This document shows, in pieces, positions 58,700 to 64,000 of a DNA stretch of 64,000 nucleotides. The translations under genes were made by a program, and so were the position numbers. The stretch spans positions 5,421,001 through 5,485,000 of the forward strand of contig JBBDHG010000009.1 in NCBI GenBank assembly GCA_037951165.1, given 5' to 3'. Positions within the stretch are counted from its first letter, which is position 1. Every line of letters begins with the position of its first letter. The notes under the pieces are model-generated. The model had not been told where the DNA came from and made no database searches. It worked only from the letters and a program-made list of their open reading frames with translations. The stretch is from Lophius americanus (lineage: Eukaryota > Chordata > Actinopteri > Lophiiformes > Lophiidae).

Positions 58700-61600
58700 T
58701 TAAAGAAGTGTGGATGGAAACAGGTGGGGGGTGTAAACCTTGGTGAGAAGGAGTGTGTGAGGGGATGTGAGCATCCGTGCAATATCTGTGGATAATACCA
58801 AACGTGTGTGTGGGGGAAATTGTTGGCGATGAAAGTACATCACAGAGGTCCAGTTTGGGTTGATTCTCCAAGAATAGTTCACCAAAAGCATATCCTCAAG
58901 AGTGTCTCTGTTTGAACACGTGTATATCTGTGGTGTATGTGGAGCTCAGTTCTCTGGGGATGAGAAGACAGATGAGGGTACAGAGCTAAGATGAGACCAC
59001 AATATTTCATCACAGACAGCATAAATCCAGAGCTGGATAAATTGTTTAATATAATGATCATATAGCCATCCTTTGTCCAGCAACAGAAAATACCACACAC
59101 ACTGTGCATCACATCATGAGGATTAAGGATTCCAGAATTCCCAAGTGATTGCCCTCCTCCTCTGGCCTCCTTAATGCACCTTGCAATGTGGAATGTCCTC
59201 TCAGCTAATCAATGTCAGCCTCCTACTTGACGCACTTCCCTCTCCCACTGTTCACCTTGCAACGTGGAATGTCCTAGTCCATAGAGATCAATGCAAAAGG
59301 TCTCATAAACCCTGGGGAAAACTTTTCAGCAATTTGCATAATAAAAATCAACCCCCACATTCACCTGCCTCGTGCCAATACATTTCTGCTACTTTGACAG
59401 ATATTGCAAAATTAAACGTGATTTGAAATGTACTGTTTTAATCTATAGTACACAATTTGTTTATTTGTTTGAGATTCTTCTGCTGCTTTTAATGGAGCTT
59501 TAATTAATCATGTACAAGCTGCTTCTTTGAAGAGATAAGCAGGAACCTCATACCACTACCTCTCTAGTCAAACTAGCTGGAGGTCTTTGTTGACGCATGG
59601 AGACCACCTGCTGCACGACATCTATGTCACACTTTTACTTTCCTCCCATCAACACATACCAAGCCTCTCCTTGTTGCTTCAAAGACAGCAACTAAGTCAA
59701 ACAAAAAGGAAACCAGTGCAGACGCCAATCTTCCACCCATCAGATGGCAATCAAAGCTTGGTAACATGCTGGTCTCCCTCTGGAGGACTGAGAGCAGTAT
59801 TTGGCAACAAGCTGGTTGTCCAGTAGCTGGTAACCTGGTGGCTGTCACCCAGTGACCAAAGAGAGACATCCTTGTATGGGTGTGACAAAGGTGGCGGGTC
59901 CTCGGGGATTACCCATTAACATGCTAGTCTGTGTGTTTAACACTGGTCTGAATGGAAAAGACAAGAGCCAGCTCCCTGCTCTTTTCTTAAGCAGGAAAGT
60001 CTCACTGTTTCAGTTGCTAATGCCGCTATGACTTATGCATATAAAGGCACACATGCATATATATGAGAGTAAAAATATATATAACCTAAGTATGATATTG
60101 CACAAAGAGCAGAGAAAAATTAGATTATAATTGCAGAGATGCAAGAAAAATTAACAAATATACGGTTTTCACAACAGTTACTAATACTGATCTATCAATA
60201 TCAATACTGATTAAAAGCAAGTGTTTTTTTCAAATGTTGTATACAGACATATAGATACTGAAGACCGTATTTTCTCAAAAATAGTCAACAGCTTTAACTT
60301 AAAACAAGAGGAGATGATGGTGTGTTCTATAAACCCTCTCGGGATTTTCCTCTTACAATATCGCTGGTTGACGTTTTCAACTTGTCTTTTAGTGGTTTCC
60401 ATATTATCATATCCAATGATTTAGCAATATACATACTGATTTATAGCTTGAAAGAGAGGTTTAAATTGTATAGAATGAAAAGATGAATGCAGGTGTTACC
60501 AGCTCTTTTGTGGGATCCATGAATAAAGTTTGAACATGATGTATATAAAGATGTTTCAACAAAGCGTTCTATCAAACTTGCCAATTTTTCTTCATACATT
60601 CAACTTGCCAGACTCTCAATAGGATTTAGCTATCTGTTTCTTGCAGTGACCCTCCTTTTCTCTCATTCTGTATGTAAGACGCCTTTATTGAAATGTGTAT
60701 TTGTGAATCTCTGTGATTGTCCTCAGTGATTGTGTCTTTGTTATATGTTTGTCTGTGATTGCAGGAAATGCGTCTGTTTTCCTGCTGCTGTGTGTGTGAT
60801 GCTCAGTCTTGCTTGCTGGTGGCTGATAATAACACAAGAGGCCGTGTGTTTGTGGATCTCTTAGTTTAGGAGATTCCCACCATGCTCAGCGTGTCTGGGC
60901 TCTGTGTGTTTTTGAGGTTGCACGCGTGACTTCGCCAGCTGTTCCATTCTCCTGTTGGCCCCCTCATACCGACTGGGTACTTGTCCCTCGCCAACCCCTC
61001 CTTCCTTCAGAGGCCTGCTCTTCATCTGATAAGGGTAGCACTGGCCAAACCCTCAGCAGAGCTCCTCTGCACTGCTCCATTCTAACAATACACACTCCTT
61101 TCCCCTCCATTCTCACACCATTTACATGTGAAAGCACTGGGTCTTATCTCCAGTTCACTGGTGCTGGTACTGCAGCCAAGTGAGTTTGAGCCCTCTCATA
61201 TGTGTGAGTAAAAGTGAGCTGCATGAGTGAAACAAGTAACACCTAAACAAAACTCTAGTTAAATCTTTATTATATCTATACTTGAGCTATGTATAACTTC
61301 CTTTTTACATTATAGATGTATAAGCACTAACATTTGCAGGCTCATTCTGCACCAGTTAAATAAATAGAGGTCTTAAGGGTCCTTGGGGCATCATCCAGTT
61401 TTCACAGACTGTGGCTAACGGCTACAGCAATATCAACTCAAAGTCCACTTTGAGAGGATTTTTGTGGCGATTTCCCTGGAATATCGCCACTGTGTTGATC
61501 AAAAATGCTCATCTTCATTGACCACCACTATCCCCACTTTGTTTGCATCACCTTTACTGTTCTCTGCAGCTTTTCCTACTGACGGGTCACTCAGTTTAGT

Positions 61601-61879
61601 GGGCTTGGTCTCATCTCTGTTCTTCAGCATCCTTGGGACCAGTTTCATGATTATTTTGCAGTATATGCAGAAATTCCTCAATTCTCTCCATCTTCAGCAG
61701 CTGCTGGGCAGACAGAGATGAGATGAGTCAGAAGAAAAAAACATGCAGGCTTTTAATTAAAGTCTGTGTGGTTAGGGGCTCAGGCTGAGCAAACATGGGC
61801 CTCCGGCATCACATTTTAAGATGAGGTGAAGGAGAACAGGGTGATGAGAGAAAAGCTCCGAACATGGAATGATGGAAGA
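58700..61879. other. No gene seen; one short direct repeat
   Basis: A 23-bp sequence at 59177-59199 (starting CACCTTGCAA) recurs at 59253-59275 with one change. Otherwise AT-rich single-copy DNA with frames under 90 codons. Confidence 0.55.
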
Positions 61880-61903
61880 GGGGGGGGGGGGGGGGGGGGG
61901 GGG
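61880..61903 (+). repeat. Poly(G) run, 24 bases
   Basis: Uninterrupted G24 on the plus strand. It produces a poly-Pro tract in a minus-strand frame that is not evidence of a gene. Such a run can form a G-quadruplex. Confidence 0.95.
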
Positions 61904-64000
61904 ACTCTTCATGGGCAGGGGAAAAGGTAGAGGGACTGGTGGGACAGAGTCAGGGCTGGGCTGGGTGCCTTCAGAAGAGATGCAATCACATGATATCTGA
62001 TGTATCACAATGTGACACGGATATTGGGGTCAGAGGGGTAAAATGAGATGCAATGTTTTTGTAAGACGTCACGATGCAAATAATGGGGCAAGTGGTGAGA
62101 TAATACTCATCTGTGTGCTCCCTGAACTTTGCCTCACGTGACATGAAGATAGTTGCCACAAACCTGAGCTTTATTATTTGAGTTACAATCCCAGGCATTA
62201 CTTTTTACAAACACTAATCTGACTTGTAACGAAATGATAAGATCCACTTTTACACATTGGACATCTCAGCCTTGGCTTTTGTTCATTTCAAGGTCTCAGT
62301 GACATCTATTGGTGAAAAAATAAAACTGCTGGACTCCATTTAGCTGCTACCGCTATGATAAAGCTTGAGTGGATTCAATAGCTCCACTGTAAATAAAAAC
62401 CACTCCCAGCTGAATTATAATTAATTAATCCCTGATGTATCTCAATCAATCCAGATTCTAGACTTTAAAAACTTTAGAGAGAAGAAATACTCCTACAGCT
62501 TTTACTCCAATAATTTTAGCACATTTGGCTGATACCAGTATATAATAACCTGATTCTATTCAAGCTAATGATTTACATAAAAAAATTATATTAATACAAA
62601 CCAAATATCAAATATTTGAGTACCATTGAAATTTAGACAAACTTTGCCCTGTGATCCCATAAAAGAAGTCTGTAATTTCATCTTTTTCACCTTAAATAAG
62701 ACGAAAAACCATCCAAGACAATGTAAGATAAAAATTAAAAATGTTTAATGGATTTATCCTGTGATAATCCCGCAGGTTTGGAACTGCTGAATTTAACTAA
62801 TAAACTAGATAACTGCACACTGACATGCTATCAGTGCGAGATGCTATTTACACACGGAGGCATCAGTTTTAAAAATCGTACATAATAAATAATACTCAAT
62901 CCGTCAAAATGTGACACATTGTGCCATGGTTCTTCAGTAAGGGTTCTATTGATACTTCCACCAGAGTGTTTCATTTTCTCCACCCACCGTGTCGACTCAC
63001 TCCTGTCACTGCATTTTTAAGTAATCTAAGGATTGTCTCTCTGGGGCACCTGCAACTCTGTAACAGTGTATTAAAATGCTGAGAAAATGTTTGATCTTCA
63101 AAAAGACTCATCCGTACACAATCTGATTGATAGTTTTATGTTTGACGTACAGAATACAATGAATAAAAAGAGGCTCACGATGAAGATAGTCAAAAATAAC
63201 AAAACTTCTGAGATCTTATGAGAAAAGAAAATTCTAATTTGATTTTATACATTTCTCTAAACAAAATCATTATATAAGCATTATCCTGAAATGTGTTTTC
63301 CAGTTTTACAGATCATTCACATTTACATGATCATTGTTTAAGAGTCCGAAAGGGTTGGGTTAAGATTCAAAATGTCGCATTTGGTCTGATTGGTTTTCTT
63401 TATCATTGCTGGAACGTTAACTTGCCAAGCACAACTAAAGCTATACAGTTTAAACACTACTTTTAAATAAAGTTCTTGACTCTCTCTGTCTCTTATGTAC
63501 AGCATCAAACAAAAAACACTTTAAAACAAACAAACAACAGTCAGACAAAGACAATAGTACATCTAATAACACTGATCCTTCCATATTAATTTCATTAGGC
63601 ATTATCTGATTTTCCAGAACGTTATTATACATTTATAAATCTCAATCAAAATCTGATACAGTAAATGTTTTTTGTGTGAACTTGATACAACATATCCCTC
63701 CAGGCAGGCTGATTATGCCTGCATTCACGTCACAAACGAAGGCTAACGGTAAGGCCTCAACAAAATCATTCTTATTTCAATTTTGACTCTACATAAAAAC
63801 ATTGTTGGTCTTCAAACATCCATGTGATTAAAACATCTTACCTTCAACAACAGATGGTTTACTTTTCTCAGAGGAATGGTTGGTGAAACTAATTCGGTAT
63901 GAATATATACTTATAGAATTTCTTCGTTCAAATAAACTCAATGGTCATCTTCACATTCTAACTTGAAATTAACCAAATAGTAAGAAATCACACAAAAATG
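61904..64000. other. No gene seen
   Basis: AT-rich single-copy sequence to the end of the window. No recognised repeat, RNA gene or coding frame over 80 codons. Confidence 0.6.

Overview
The window looks like an intergenic or intronic stretch of a teleost fish genome. It is AT-rich and full of CA/TG, TA and trinucleotide microsatellites. It carries the mix of transposon relics usual in ray-finned fish: Tc1-like, hAT, L2-type and other LINEs, BEL/Pao and Gypsy-type LTR retroelements, and tRNA-like SINE remnants. I found no intact host protein gene, no convincing multi-exon gene structure, and no tRNA, rRNA or CRISPR array. Family names come from my own reading of translated motifs and termini, not from a database search.

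Layout. 0-4.3 kb: a SINE-like repeat, a LINE reverse-transcriptase relic on the minus strand, an L2-like 3' tail beside an AAT microsatellite, and a worn Tc1 fragment. 4.3-7.8 kb: single-copy sequence with short satellites. 7.8-9.1 kb: a degenerate tandem repeat family, broken by a LINE 3' end and ending in a TG/TA microsatellite; the same family recurs at 32.0-32.4 kb. 9.1-13.1 kb: a MITE-like fragment, a SINE-like fragment and a hAT transposon bounded by an exact 8-bp target-site duplication. 15-23 kb: SINE remnants, a second Tc1 relic, a 116-bp CA tract, a 5'-truncated L2 end with a palindrome at its junction, a LINE C-terminal domain with its 3' tail, and another LINE tail.

24.4-30.1 kb is the most structured region. 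A decayed BEL/Pao gag-protease region lies between two similar ~200-bp direct repeats that look like LTR remnants. Inside the same interval is a Gypsy-like LTR (TGTTA...TAACA, TATA-like box, AATAAA) followed by two overlapping long open frames built from several 24-bp and 36-bp minisatellites. No second Gypsy-like LTR is visible, so this unit is truncated or unusual.

30-64 kb is mostly single-copy non-coding DNA with microsatellites, a CAGTG-ended DNA-transposon-like block (44.5-45.7 kb), two LINE fragments (52.3 and 56.6 kb), a GC-rich block on the minus strand at 58.1-58.7 kb with a 132-codon open frame of unknown meaning, and a run of 24 G at 61.9 kb. Several complex, non-repetitive stretches read like candidate conserved regulatory DNA, but that needs alignment to other fish. 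The elements do not form a pathway; they record successive insertions into a gene-poor region.
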